Positions 49,063 through 58,144 of a stretch of DNA of 64,000 bases are shown piece after piece. Numbering within the stretch: the stretch's first letter is position 1; each line of letters begins with the position of its first letter. Below the pieces are notes generated by a model. It was not told the DNA's origin, did not search any database, and saw only the letters and a list, made by a program, of their open reading frames with translations. A program made the position numbers and the translations under genes. The DNA is from Streptosporangium carneum. GTDB lineage: Bacteria > Actinomycetota > Actinomycetes > Streptosporangiales > Streptosporangiaceae. Location of the stretch: assembly GCF_027922005.1 (NCBI RefSeq), contig NZ_BSEV01000021.1, forward strand, positions 1 through 64,000, read 5' to 3'.

Positions 49063-51276
49063 GTGGCCTCGATAACTCAGCTCATCAGGCGGTTCCTTGA
49101 GCGTCCCGGCTCGATCGACCTGGCGCCCTTCGAACGGACCGTGGCGGCGGCCGGGACCAGGGAGGAGCGGCTCCGCGAGCTCGACGAGCTGCCCACGCCC
49201 TCGGTGGACGACCTGCCCGAGTTCTGCGCCGTCATGCGGGAGGCCGCGCACCGCACGCTGGGCCTGCGGCCGTACGACGTGCAGCTGGTCGGCATGCTCG
49301 CCATGCTCTCCGGCAACGTCGCGGAGATGGCGACCGGCGAGGGCAAGACCCTGTCGGGGGCGATGGCGGCCGCCGGATACGCCCTGCAGGGCAAGCGGGT
49401 CCACGTGATCTCGGTCAACGACTACCTGGCGCGGCGGGACGCCGAGTGGATGGGCCCGCTGTACGAATCGCTGGGCGTCTCGGTCGGCTGGATCAGCCAG
49501 ACCTCCACGCAGGAGGAGCGCAGGGACGCCTACGCCAAGGACGTGACCTACGGCTCGGTCAGCGAGATCGGCTTCGACGTGCTCCGCGACAGGACCCGTG
49601 TCGACGTGGCCGACCTGGTCGTGCCCGCGCCGGAGGTCACCCTGGTCGACGAGGCCGACTCCGTGCTGGTCGACGAGGCCAGGGTGCCCCTGGTGCTGGC
49701 CGGGGCCACCGACCCCGGCGACGCGGTGCCGGAGATGGCGGTGCTCGTCCGCCAGCTGGTCAGGGGCTACCACTACGAGCTCGACGACCAGGCGCGCAAC
49801 GTCCACCTGACGAGCAAGGGCATCGACACCGTCGAGCAGGCGCTGGAGGTGGATCTCTACGACAGCCCCGCCACGCTGACCGAGGTCAACCTCGCCCTGC
49901 ACGCGCACGCCCTGCTGACCAAGGACGTGGACTACATCGTCCGTGACGGCAAGGTGCACCTGATCAACCCGTCCCGGGGGCGGGTGGCGCTGCTGCAGCG
50001 CTGGCCGGACGGCCTGCAGGCCGCGGTCGAGGCCAAGGAGGCGCTGCCGCCCTCGGCGACCGGCGAGATCCTCGACTCGATCACCGTCCAGGGCCTGATC
50101 ACCCGCTACCCGCAGAGGTGCGGCATGACCGGCACCGCGGTCGCGGTCGGCGACCAGCTCCGCGAGTTCTACGACCTCAAGGTGGCCGTGGTCCCGCCGA
50201 ACCGCCCCTGCGTACGCACCGACGACCCGGACCGTCTCTTCGAGTACCGGATGGACAAGGACCGCGCGCTGGTCGACGAGATCGTCGAGGTCCACGCGAC
50301 CGGGAGGCCGATCCTGATCGGCACGCTGGACGTGGCCGAGTCCGAGCGACTCTCGCTGACCCTGGGCGGCCGTGGCCTGGAGTGCGTGGTCCTCAACGCC
50401 AAGAACGACGCGGAGGAGGCCTCGATCATCGCCAGGGCCGGGGAGCGCGGCGCGATCACGGTCTCCACCCAGATGGCGGGGCGGGGCACCGACATCCGCC
50501 TCGGGGAGGGCGTGGACGAGCTCGGCGGGCTGTACGTCATCGGCTCGGGGCGGCAGACCAGCAGCCGCCTGGACGACCAGCTCCGCGGTCGCGCGGGCCG
50601 CCAGGGCGACCCCGGCGGGTCGGTCTTCTTCGTGAGCGGCGAGGACGACCTGATCACCCACTACGTGGCCGACGAGTACGCCAAGGGCGTGCCCGACCAC
50701 GACCTCGTCGGACACGCCCAACGCGTCGCCGAGGGCGTCGACATGGAGATCCACCGCAACACCTGGCGCTACACCCGCCTGCTCGAGCAGCACCGGAGCC
50801 TGGTGCTCGAGCTGCGCGACAAGGTCCTGCGCGGACGCTCCGCCGGGGAGGCACTGGCCTCGGCGGTCCCCGAGCGGTGGGCGTCGCTCCAGGAGACGGT
50901 GGAGGAGGAGGTGCTGCACGAGGCCGCCCGGCAGATCGTGCTGTTCCACCTCGACCGCTCGTGGGCCGACCACCTGGCCTACCTCGCCGACCTGCGCGAG
51001 GGCATCCACCTGCGGGCCCTCGGCCGTCTGAGCCCGATCGACGAGTTCAACAAGGAGGCCAAACCCGCCTACGAGCGCATGCTGGCCGAGACCGAGACCC
51101 GCTCCGTCGCGACCTTCGAGACGGCCACGATCACCGCGGAGGGCCTCGACCTCGACGGCGCGGACCTCAGGCGCCCCAGCGCGACCTGGACCTACCTCGT
51201 CCAGGAGAACCCCTTCGGCACCGAGTGGGAGCGCATCCTCAACCGCCTGACGACCAAGGTCCGCCGCCGCCGCTGA
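49063..51276 (+). CDS. secA2: Accessory Sec translocase ATPase, SecA2-like
   Basis: A 737-residue SecA, shorter than housekeeping SecA (about 900) and lacking the C-terminal zinc/SecB-binding tail. MATGEGKT (about 88-95) is Walker A, VDEADSVLVDEAR (about 195) Walker B, and STQMAGRGTDI the motor motif VI region; DLREGIHLRALGRLSPIDEFNKEA belongs to the helical scaffold. It would power export of a subset of proteins alongside SecYEG. The GTG at 49063 has GGAGGG just upstream; the open frame further upstream to 48274 is not coding-like. No SecY2 or glycosylation genes accompany it. Confidence 0.9.
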   Translation: MASITQLIRRFLERPGSIDLAPFERTVAAAGTREERLRELDELPTPSVDDLPEFCAVMREAAHRTLGLRPYDVQLVGMLAMLSGNVAEMATGEGKTLSGAMAAAGYALQGKRVHVISVNDYLARRDAEWMGPLYESLGVSVGWISQTSTQEERRDAYAKDVTYGSVSEIGFDVLRDRTRVDVADLVVPAPEVTLVDEADSVLVDEARVPLVLAGATDPGDAVPEMAVLVRQLVRGYHYELDDQARNVHLTSKGIDTVEQALEVDLYDSPATLTEVNLALHAHALLTKDVDYIVRDGKVHLINPSRGRVALLQRWPDGLQAAVEAKEALPPSATGEILDSITVQGLITRYPQRCGMTGTAVAVGDQLREFYDLKVAVVPPNRPCVRTDDPDRLFEYRMDKDRALVDEIVEVHATGRPILIGTLDVAESERLSLTLGGRGLECVVLNAKNDAEEASIIARAGERGAITVSTQMAGRGTDIRLGEGVDELGGLYVIGSGRQTSSRLDDQLRGRAGRQGDPGGSVFFVSGEDDLITHYVADEYAKGVPDHDLVGHAQRVAEGVDMEIHRNTWRYTRLLEQHRSLVLELRDKVLRGRSAGEALASAVPERWASLQETVEEEVLHEAARQIVLFHLDRSWADHLAYLADLREGIHLRALGRLSPIDEFNKEAKPAYERMLAETETRSVATFETATITAEGLDLDGADLRRPSATWTYLVQENPFGTEWERILNRLTTKVRRRR

Positions 51277-51385
51277 CGCCGCCGACCGGCCCTGGTGGGC
51301 GGGGCCGGTGACAGGGGGCCGGCGGAGGGCATCACGTCATGCGTTACGCGAACGGTAATGGTTTTGCAAAGTCGAGGCCGTTATC

Positions 51386-52198
51386 GTGTTATTTGTGACC
51401 ACTGCCAGCGCGTCCCGCCCCGTCGGCGAACTGCTGCGCCAGTGGCGAGAACGTCGGCGCATGAGCCAGATGGACCTCGCGATCCAGGCGGACATCTCCA
51501 CCAAGCACCTGAGTTTCGTCGAGACCGGCCGGTCCAAGCCGAGCCGGGACATGATCCTGCACCTCGCCGAGGAACTCGACCTGCCGCTGCGCGAGCGCAA
51601 CCACCTGCTGCTCTCCGGAGGCTTCGCCCCGGTCTACGCGGAGACTCCCCTCAGCTCCCCGCAGATGGCGTCGGTCAGGGAGGCGCTGGGCCAGGTGCTG
51701 AGTGGGCACGAGCCGTACCCGGCGGTGGTCGTCGACCAGCGCTGGAACCTCATCGACCGCAACGCGGCCACCGGCGTCCTGCTCCGCGGCGTGGCCCCCG
51801 AGCTGCTCGTCGCGCCGGTCAACGTGCTCCGGCTGAGCCTGCACCCCAAGGGGATGGCCCAGCGGATCACCAACCTCGGCGAGTGGCGGGCCCACCTGCT
51901 GCACAGGCTGCGCCGCCAGATCAGCCTCACCGCCGACCCCGACCTGACCGCGCTCTGGCGTGAGCTGGACGACTACCCCTGCGACCAGCCGGAGCCCGAG
52001 ATCGAACGGCCGGGGCCCGGCGACATAGTGGTCCCGCTCAGGCTGCGCCGCGGCTACCGGGAGCTCGCCTTCTTCAGCACGATGGCCACCTTCGGCACCC
52101 CGCTGGACATCACGGTCGCGGAACTGGCCATCGAGGCGTACTTCCCCGCCAATCCGGAGACCGCCGCCTACCTCCAGCACCAGCACCACCCCGACTGA
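51386..52198 (+). CDS. XRE-family regulator with MmyB-like ligand domain
   Basis: A 270-residue regulator with an N-terminal XRE HTH (LRQWRERRRMSQMDLAIQADISTKHLSFVETGRSKPS, about 18-54) and a C-terminal MmyB-like PAS-related domain (AVVVDQRWNLIDRNAATGVLL) found in many actinomycete regulators. GTG at 51386 and GTG at 51395 are both possible starts, without a good ribosome site. Target unknown. Confidence 0.87.
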   Translation: MLFVTTASASRPVGELLRQWRERRRMSQMDLAIQADISTKHLSFVETGRSKPSRDMILHLAEELDLPLRERNHLLLSGGFAPVYAETPLSSPQMASVREALGQVLSGHEPYPAVVVDQRWNLIDRNAATGVLLRGVAPELLVAPVNVLRLSLHPKGMAQRITNLGEWRAHLLHRLRRQISLTADPDLTALWRELDDYPCDQPEPEIERPGPGDIVVPLRLRRGYRELAFFSTMATFGTPLDITVAELAIEAYFPANPETAAYLQHQHHPD

Positions 52199-52201
52199 CC
52201 G

Positions 52202-52230
52202 CCCTCCGCCCGGCGCACGGGGGCGGAGGG
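52202..52230. terminator. Bidirectional hairpin between convergent genes
   Basis: CCCTCCGCCC (52202-52211) pairs perfectly with GGGCGGAGGG (52221-52230) across a 9-base loop, between the stops of the XRE gene and the convergent PepSY gene. Confidence 0.75.
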
Positions 52231-52279
52231 AACGGGGACGCGGCGGACGCCGTGCCCCCGTCCGGCCGGTGACGTCGGA

Positions 52280-53704
52280 TCAGCGGCGGGCGGCCCCGAT
52301 CCTGCCGAGCACGACGTCGAGGACGAGGAAGCCGAGCAGGGAGATCCCAAGCAGCGGGACGAAGACGCCGACCGCGACCACCACGACGGCCAGCGGAAGG
52401 GTCAGCCTCCAGGGCAGCCGCCGCAGGGAGCCTCGCTCGTAGGGGGCTCCGAAGCCGCGGGTCGGACGACGCAGCCACCACATCCGGTAGCCCAGCACGA
52501 TGACCGACATCAGCCCCACGGCGAGCGCGGCCAGCAGGATCTGGTTGGCCAGGCCGAACAGCACGCCCATGTGGCCGTCGATGCCCCAGCGGATGAGCTT
52601 GGCCACGAGCGGGAAGTCGTCGAAGCGCAGCTCGCCGACGATCTGGCCGCCGACCGGATCGACCGCGACCTGGTCGTTGCGCTGCGGCCAGAGCCGGTCC
52701 ATCTCCTTGACGACGTAGACGCCGCCTGGCTTGGCGGGCCAGGCGATCTCCAGCGGGCCGGACAGGCCGCCGGCCGCGGCGGCCTCCGCGACCCGGTCGA
52801 CGTCGACGACGGCGGCGTCCGGGGAGCCGTGGGCGTCACCGGAGTGCGCGGCGTGGTCTCCGGCGGAGGCCGACGCGGAGGTTGACGCGGAGGTTGACAG
52901 GGCCGGGGTGGACCAGCCCAGCGCACCCTGGATCACGTCGACGTTCCCGCCGGCGTACTTCGACCAGGTGAGGCCGGTCGCCGACAGGAAGAGCAGGCCG
53001 GCCACGGCCCACAGGCCGAGCGAGCCGTGCCAGGACAGCGCCCGTCGCAGGCCGGAGCCCCCGCGCTCCGGGGCGATCACGCCGCGCAGACGGCGTCCCG
53101 CTCTGCGGCGGCGGCTCAGCCACAGCACCAGCCCCCCGAGGGCGACGACCCACAGCCAGCTCGCGGCCAGCTCACTGTAGAGCCGTCCCGGCTCGCCCAG
53201 ATGCAGGTTGCGGTGCAGGCCGGAGATCCAGGTGCGGACCGGCAGGGCGGCCGAGCTGCCGTAGCTCTCCAGCGCCCCCCTGACCTCGCCGGTCCGGGGC
53301 GCGACGAAGACCGCGAGCCGGGTGCTCTCCGCCAGGCCGGGCACGTCGAGCAGGACCCGGGTGGTCTCCCCCGGCTCGGCCGCGGGCCGTACGGCGGCGA
53401 CGACGCCCTCGGGGTGCGCGGCCCTGGCCGCGGCGATCTGCCGTGACAGCGGCAGGTCGGCCCGCTGATCCTCCTGGACCGGAACCGTCAGCTCGTGGGC
53501 GTGGACTGCTCTCTCCAGCTGGAAGGACGCGGCGTACAGCAGGCCGCTCGTCGCCGCGACGAACAGGAAGGGCGCGACGAGGATCCCCGCGTAGAAGTGC
53601 AGACGGAGCAGAAGCGGGCGCAGGGCGGCCCAGGTGCGGGGGGCGGACGGGGTCGGTGGGCGGGAGGGTTCGGCGGACGGCTGGACTTCGACGTCGGACG
53701 TCAT
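52280..53704 (-). CDS. PepSY-associated membrane protein (PiuB/iron-uptake-like)
   Basis: A 474-residue inner-membrane protein with four main helices and two PepSY-like extracytoplasmic regions: LHFYAGILVAPFLFVAATSGLLYAASFQLER at the start, WISGLHRNLHLGEPGRLYSELAASWLWVVALGGLVLW, WHGSLGLWAVAGLLFLSATGLTWSKYAGG and RWGIDGHMGVLFGLANQ. Conserved His residues fit haem or metal handling; relatives are often reductases linked to iron or copper. A Ser/Ala/Thr run plus a His-rich stretch (DHAAHSGDAHG) in the middle may bind metal. ATG at 53704. Confidence 0.87.
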   Translation of the reverse strand: MTSDVEVQPSAEPSRPPTPSAPRTWAALRPLLLRLHFYAGILVAPFLFVAATSGLLYAASFQLERAVHAHELTVPVQEDQRADLPLSRQIAAARAAHPEGVVAAVRPAAEPGETTRVLLDVPGLAESTRLAVFVAPRTGEVRGALESYGSSAALPVRTWISGLHRNLHLGEPGRLYSELAASWLWVVALGGLVLWLSRRRRAGRRLRGVIAPERGGSGLRRALSWHGSLGLWAVAGLLFLSATGLTWSKYAGGNVDVIQGALGWSTPALSTSASTSASASAGDHAAHSGDAHGSPDAAVVDVDRVAEAAAAGGLSGPLEIAWPAKPGGVYVVKEMDRLWPQRNDQVAVDPVGGQIVGELRFDDFPLVAKLIRWGIDGHMGVLFGLANQILLAALAVGLMSVIVLGYRMWWLRRPTRGFGAPYERGSLRRLPWRLTLPLAVVVVAVGVFVPLLGISLLGFLVLDVVLGRIGAARR

Positions 53705-54191
53705 GGTGGTTCTCCGTTCACGGGAAGGGCGCGTGGATGAACACGCCGCAGACCCGGCTGGGGGGACGTACGGGGCGCGGGAGGCACGTGGAACGGACAC
53801 GCGCCGCCCGACGGGAGGCGGGAACGCGGCCGGTGAACCGGCACACGTCACCTGGGTGGGGGACTCGGAGGACACGCGCGCCGACGGACGGCGTGAACGG
53901 GAAGACGCGTCACTCCGGCGGAGGTCGCACGAGAGGCCGCCGCCTCGCCACGGGACGAGCGCGTCGCCGCGCGGACGACGGCGTCGCGCGGCGGCCGTGG
54001 CGTCGCCGCGGACGCGACGACGCCCGGACGGGCGGGCGGGACCGGTCGGGCGACCCCGATCAGGGGATTCCCACGGCGGGTTCCGAACGGTGGAACACGG
54101 CCTTCCGGCCGCCGGACCGTCCGGCCGCCGAGTGTCCGGCGACCTCTCGGGCACACGGCCGTCCGGCCGGAGGATCCCGGCGTCGGGGGAA
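53705..54191. other. GC-rich intergenic stretch, no gene seen
   Basis: This 487-base gap lies between two minus-strand genes. Open frames occur on both strands but are Arg/Gly/Pro-rich shadows without recognisable domains or ribosome sites. It probably holds the promoter of the PepSY gene. Nothing else is supported. Confidence 0.5.
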
Positions 54192-54722
54192 TCAGGCGGG
54201 GAGAGGAACCGGCGGCCCGCGCCGGGAGACGGCCGCGGCGAGCAGCCGGGTGACGAACGGGACCCGGCCGTCGTCGCGGGCGGGTGAGGCCACACGCGGG
54301 ACCACGGGGGCCCGCCACACCAGAAGGGTGAGGACCGAGGCGAGGAGCAGACGCAGGATCGTCGCCAGCGCCGACTCTCCGCGCTCCAGCCAGTAGGCGG
54401 ACAGCAACGCCGCCGCGACGTGGACCAGCAGCATGGACAGGCCCGCGCCGTGCCGGTGTTCGAACAGCACCGGCTGGGAGACGGCCGCGGCGGAGAACCA
54501 GGTGTGCAGGCCGTACTGGGTGGCGAGGCTCGCGCCCATCAGGACGCCGAACCCGCGCTGCCGCCGGGCGAGGACGAACGCCCCCGCGCCGGTCAGCGGC
54601 AGCGCGCCGACCAGGACTCCCGGGGACACCTCGCCGCCCCCGGCGAGCATGTGCATGACCAGTGACGCCATCACGCAGACGACCGCGAACACCGCGGCGC
54701 GCACAAGGCGAATGGCATGCAT
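54192..54722 (-). CDS. Integral membrane protein of unknown function
   Basis: A 176-residue protein with four to five membrane helices (AAVFAVVCVMASLVMHMLAGG, LVGALPLTGAGAFVLA, LSMLLVHVAAALLSAYWL, ILRLLLASVLTLLVW) and several His residues in loops (HMLAGG, HTWF, EHRHGAG). Placed upstream of the PepSY gene on the same strand, it may share a metal-related role. ATG at 54722. I do not recognise a named family. Confidence 0.7.
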   Translation of the reverse strand: MHAIRLVRAAVFAVVCVMASLVMHMLAGGGEVSPGVLVGALPLTGAGAFVLARRQRGFGVLMGASLATQYGLHTWFSAAAVSQPVLFEHRHGAGLSMLLVHVAAALLSAYWLERGESALATILRLLLASVLTLLVWRAPVVPRVASPARDDGRVPFVTRLLAAAVSRRGPPVPLPA

Positions 54723-55361
54723 GAGGCAATAGTGACAGAAAGCAGCGAAAGCACCAATCCTCTTAATTCCATATTGAGGATCGCTTAACGGGCTCGACGC
54801 GCCCCCGGCCGGACGGTCCTCACCCGGCACCCGCCCCGCCCCGCCGCGCACGCCGCCGCCTCCTTCCACCCCCGCCCATACACGATGAGGGCGTGCCGCG
54901 CGCCGCCCTGCGGCAGGCTCTCTCGGCCATGGGCCCGGTGGACGTGCGCGAGGCGCGCGTCACCGGCTGAGCCCATGACGCGCGGGCGAGGGCCCGGCGC
55001 CGCCTCCCCTTCGGGGCACTCTTCAGGGCCGGTCGCCGGAACCACTCGCACGCGAATGCGGCGCGTCGTCGATTCACGTCGGTCATCGGCGGATCACGTG
55101 AACCCCCGCAGAGATCACGCCTCCGACGGGCTCCTCCGTCGAGGCGGACCTACGGGTTCTTCACCCGGACACCAGTCCGATATGCCAAGAATTTGGCTAT
55201 CTGCCATGTTTTCCCAGAATGGAACTCCGGACCTCCGTCCAACTTGGTCTCGTTTTGATGAAGAAGGCACCCCTGACCGGATTTTTGGCAAACCAATCAC
55301 ACACTCAGGGCGATTATCTCTACGTCACATAAGACGAAACAGCCCAAGTGGGGGAGAGAGG
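54723..55361. other. 640-base intergenic stretch with divergent promoters
   Basis: No gene is supported. A/T-rich patches at 54755-54790 and 55180-55330 probably contain promoters for the divergent membrane-protein genes. The open frame running through 54885-55361 lacks domain similarity and a convincing start. A short coding-like piece ending ...VDVREARVTG at 54970 could be the tail of a lost gene, but this is uncertain. Confidence 0.4.
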
Positions 55362-57236
55362 TTGGGCAACCGTCCCATGAAATGGTTCAAACTCGGATCG
55401 GCCACACTGGGGCTCGGCGTCCTGGCGTTGGCCTGGCCCGCCTTCATGCCGATGCCGTGGGGGCACGTCCCGCCCAAGGCCTCGCCGCCGGCGCCGCGGC
55501 CGCTGTTCGATCCGCAACCATGGACGGTCGTCATCTGGGCGCTGCTGGTGGTGGCACTGATCACGGTGATCAACCACCGCTACAAGAGTCAGGCCACGAC
55601 CACACTCCCCCTCCCCGCGGACGGCGAGGACACCTCCGCCCTCGACACGAGCATCTCCGATCTGGAACGGGCCTTCGAACTCCGCGCCGAAGCCGCGAAC
55701 TCCGGAAAAATGGCCGCTCTGCCCATGTTCATCTCCCTGGTCCTCCAGCCGGAGAAGTCCAGGACCCGGACGGTGGAGACCGTCTCCCTCGAAGGCCGGG
55801 TGATCGTGCAGGACGTCAGGATCGAAATGGCGCTGTCCGACGCCCTCATCGACGTCTTCCGGGAGGAGGGCGCGGGGAAGAACGAGGCTCCCGCGGACGA
55901 AATCCACCCGGAGACCTACGTCCCCATCCTGAACTGCTCGAAAAGGGAGATGATCGACAACTTTCAGGTCCGGGACCGCGAGGACAGAAGCGTCGACATC
56001 CTTTGCTACGAGGAGACCGTCCAGCTCATATCCTCGTCGCTCCACCTTCTGGTGCACGCGGCGCTCCCCAAGGCCACGGATGACGAAAACATCACCCCGG
56101 ATGGGATTGATACTGCAGAAGCCCTCTTCCTCATGCTCATGTGCAGCAATAAGCCTGTTTCTGATAAAACAGTGGAAAAGACCATTCTTGCGGCGTTCGC
56201 CCACCTTGGCCTGAGGACGAGGGACGGCGTGGAATCCCGGAACGTCACATGGCTACGAGAGTTCGTCAAGACACTCGCCCATTCCACACCCGTCGTCGCG
56301 ATCGTGCCCGACCTGCCCGAGACCCGGCGCCTGCAGATCTCCTACTGTCGCACCACCATTCCCCCCAACAAGTCGAAGCAGCTTCGCCACTGGCTCCGCC
56401 TCATGCTCGGACTGAGGCCGGTGACCCTGCAAATGGTCCCGGGCATGGCCTTCAACTCGAAGTCCTACCACCTGCAGGTGAAGGCCCCGGCGTCGCAGTA
56501 CCTCATGGAGCAGACCCTCCGATGCGTCGAGTGCGGCCAGAAGCTGAGCGGCTCGGAGGTGGAGACGGACGGTCGCGGAGGATGCGTCCACCTACAGCCG
56601 CCGTCCCCTCGCAACGGCCACGCCGAGCCCTACTTCCAGTTGCTTCGCAAACGAGGCCAGAACTACGCCCACCTCTACATGCGGGGCTTCGCCGACCTGA
56701 AGCAGAAGAACATCAAGATCTCCACCTCCTTCGGGGAGGTGCCCCCGGGGACGCTGGCCAGCGCGGTCATCACGGCCGTGACCTCGGTGCTCCTGATCAG
56801 CGCGGTCGGTTTCGCCGAGACCGGCGGGCTTGAGCGCGACAGCGACATCCCCGCGATCCTTCTCGTCCTGCCGGCTGTGGCCGCCTCCTGGTTCGGCTTC
56901 TCCTCGGACACCGAGGCGATTCTCCGATCCTCCCTCGCCGCGCGCTGCTCCCTGATCCTTGGCGGCTTCGTGTCCATGGCGGCCTCCGTCCTGTTCATCG
57001 TCTCCGGCAGCCTCGCGGAGAAGACCGGGGCGGAGCCCGCCTCCCTGCCGCCCCCCGGTCGCGTCGGCGAACCGGCCCCCCTGCTGGGCGTCGAGGTGCG
57101 ATGGTGGTGGTCGGTGCTCATCTACCTGGCGAGCGTCAATCTCGTGTACGTGCTGGTGCAGTCAATAGTCAGGTCGAACGCATATCGAAGGCTCTTGCGG
57201 AAAGAGACCGTCCTCAATGAAAATACTGTTATCTAG
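55362..57236 (+). CDS. Large orphan membrane protein with a central cytoplasmic domain
   Basis: A 624-residue protein of no recognised family. Two N-terminal helices (about 10-30 and 52-70) are followed by a roughly 370-residue soluble domain, which includes a CVECG pair (about 388-392) like half a zinc ribbon. Four C-terminal helices follow (ASAVITAVTSVLLISAVGF; IPAILLVLPAVAASWFGF; CSLILGGFVSMAASVLFIVSG; WWSVLIYLASVNLVYVLV). Base composition is lower in G+C than most neighbours, notably at the 5' flank, which may point to acquisition. TTG 55362 has GGGGAG 5 bases upstream; ATG 55377 is the alternative. It overlaps the next gene by 20 bases. Confidence 0.72.
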   Translation: MGNRPMKWFKLGSATLGLGVLALAWPAFMPMPWGHVPPKASPPAPRPLFDPQPWTVVIWALLVVALITVINHRYKSQATTTLPLPADGEDTSALDTSISDLERAFELRAEAANSGKMAALPMFISLVLQPEKSRTRTVETVSLEGRVIVQDVRIEMALSDALIDVFREEGAGKNEAPADEIHPETYVPILNCSKREMIDNFQVRDREDRSVDILCYEETVQLISSSLHLLVHAALPKATDDENITPDGIDTAEALFLMLMCSNKPVSDKTVEKTILAAFAHLGLRTRDGVESRNVTWLREFVKTLAHSTPVVAIVPDLPETRRLQISYCRTTIPPNKSKQLRHWLRLMLGLRPVTLQMVPGMAFNSKSYHLQVKAPASQYLMEQTLRCVECGQKLSGSEVETDGRGGCVHLQPPSPRNGHAEPYFQLLRKRGQNYAHLYMRGFADLKQKNIKISTSFGEVPPGTLASAVITAVTSVLLISAVGFAETGGLERDSDIPAILLVLPAVAASWFGFSSDTEAILRSSLAARCSLILGGFVSMAASVLFIVSGSLAEKTGAEPASLPPPGRVGEPAPLLGVEVRWWWSVLIYLASVNLVYVLVQSIVRSNAYRRLLRKETVLNENTVI

Positions 57237-57465
57237 AGGGGCGGTATCGATCTTGGGGAACGACTCTCCCGATGGGGTCTATGTCCTAGAACCTATCGAA
57301 TATGTGCGATCGTCCGTGTTGCCCGACAATGAGCTACTCAAAGATCGGGAAGCGGTGAAATCTCTTCTGAGAGAAACCTGCGACTCCATACAGACCCGCA
57401 CAAGAGACAAGATCTTCGGCTCTATCACCCGCGCGATCGCCGAGGTCGAAGGCCTGCGGGTCTGA
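57217..57465 (+). CDS. Small hypothetical protein coupled to the orphan membrane protein
   Basis: An 82-residue soluble protein starting inside the preceding gene (20-base overlap), so translation is probably coupled. The sequence is mixed alpha/beta with a C-terminal helix (TRDKIFGSITRAIAEVEGL) and is not GC-biased like its neighbours. No known domain. Probably a partner of the membrane protein. Confidence 0.62.
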   Translation: MKILLSRGAVSILGNDSPDGVYVLEPIEYVRSSVLPDNELLKDREAVKSLLRETCDSIQTRTRDKIFGSITRAIAEVEGLRV

Positions 57466-57490
57466 GAGTCGGCCGCGCCGGAGCGGCCGG

Positions 57491-57973
57491 TCAGGTGACC
57501 GCGACGATCCTGGCCTCGGCGAGGAGGCCGTCCTCGATCCGCAGCAGGCCGACGGTGCCGTGGGGCTGACGCCGCCGGTCGGTCGGCGAGCCCGGGTTGA
57601 ACAGGCGCAGTCCGCCGTCGCTCTCGTCGAGCGGGATGTGCGAGTGCCCGAAGACGACCAGGTCCGCCGTGGGAAACCGGCGGCGCATGCGAGCCGGCCG
57701 TCCCTTCGCCGCGCCGCTGTCGTGGATCATCGCCACCCGCAGCCCGTCGAGGTCGAGTTCGAGGGTCTCGGGCGCCGCTATGTCGGGGCCGTCGTTGTTG
57801 CCCTTGACGACGTGGACCGGCGCGTAGGCGGCCAGTTCGTCCAGCACTCCGGCGGTGCAGACGTCCCCGGCGTGCAGGATCAGGTCCGCGCCGCGCAGGT
57901 GCTCGGCCACCGCGGCGGGGCAGGACTTCCACCGGCGCGGCGCGTGGGTGTCAGCGAGGACGACCACCTTCAT
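57491..57973 (-). CDS. YfcE/MJ0936-family metallophosphoesterase
   Basis: A 160-residue calcineurin-like phosphodiesterase with the metal motifs LADTHAP, HAGDVCT, KGNNDG, MIHDSG and FGHSHIP. The small size and motif order match YfcE/MJ0936, which hydrolyse phosphodiesters such as bis-pNPP in vitro; the natural substrate is unknown. ATG at 57973. It converges with the small hypothetical gene. Confidence 0.92.
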   Translation of the reverse strand: MKVVVLADTHAPRRWKSCPAAVAEHLRGADLILHAGDVCTAGVLDELAAYAPVHVVKGNNDGPDIAAPETLELDLDGLRVAMIHDSGAAKGRPARMRRRFPTADLVVFGHSHIPLDESDGGLRLFNPGSPTDRRRQPHGTVGLLRIEDGLLAEARIVAVT

Positions 57974-58144
57974 CCCGCCATTCTCCCCCGCCGCTCCCTC
58001 CCCCGTCGTCCGGGCGGCATCCGGGCAGGCCGGGCCGCCGACCCCCTCGAAGAGGTGATTCCCTCAAGGAGGCCGTACGGCTCCCGCCCCGCGATCACCC
58101 TGCCGACGACCGCCCGGTCTGCCGCGATCAGGTGAACCCGGTCG

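Noticed and set aside
54893-54970. Short coding-like piece ending in ...GPVDVREARVTG
   Set aside because: Too short to assign; could be a gene remnant but equally a chance frame.
54885-55361. Upstream extension of the orphan membrane protein
   Set aside because: No domain similarity, A/T-rich promoter-like DNA within it, and a good ribosome site exists before TTG 55362.
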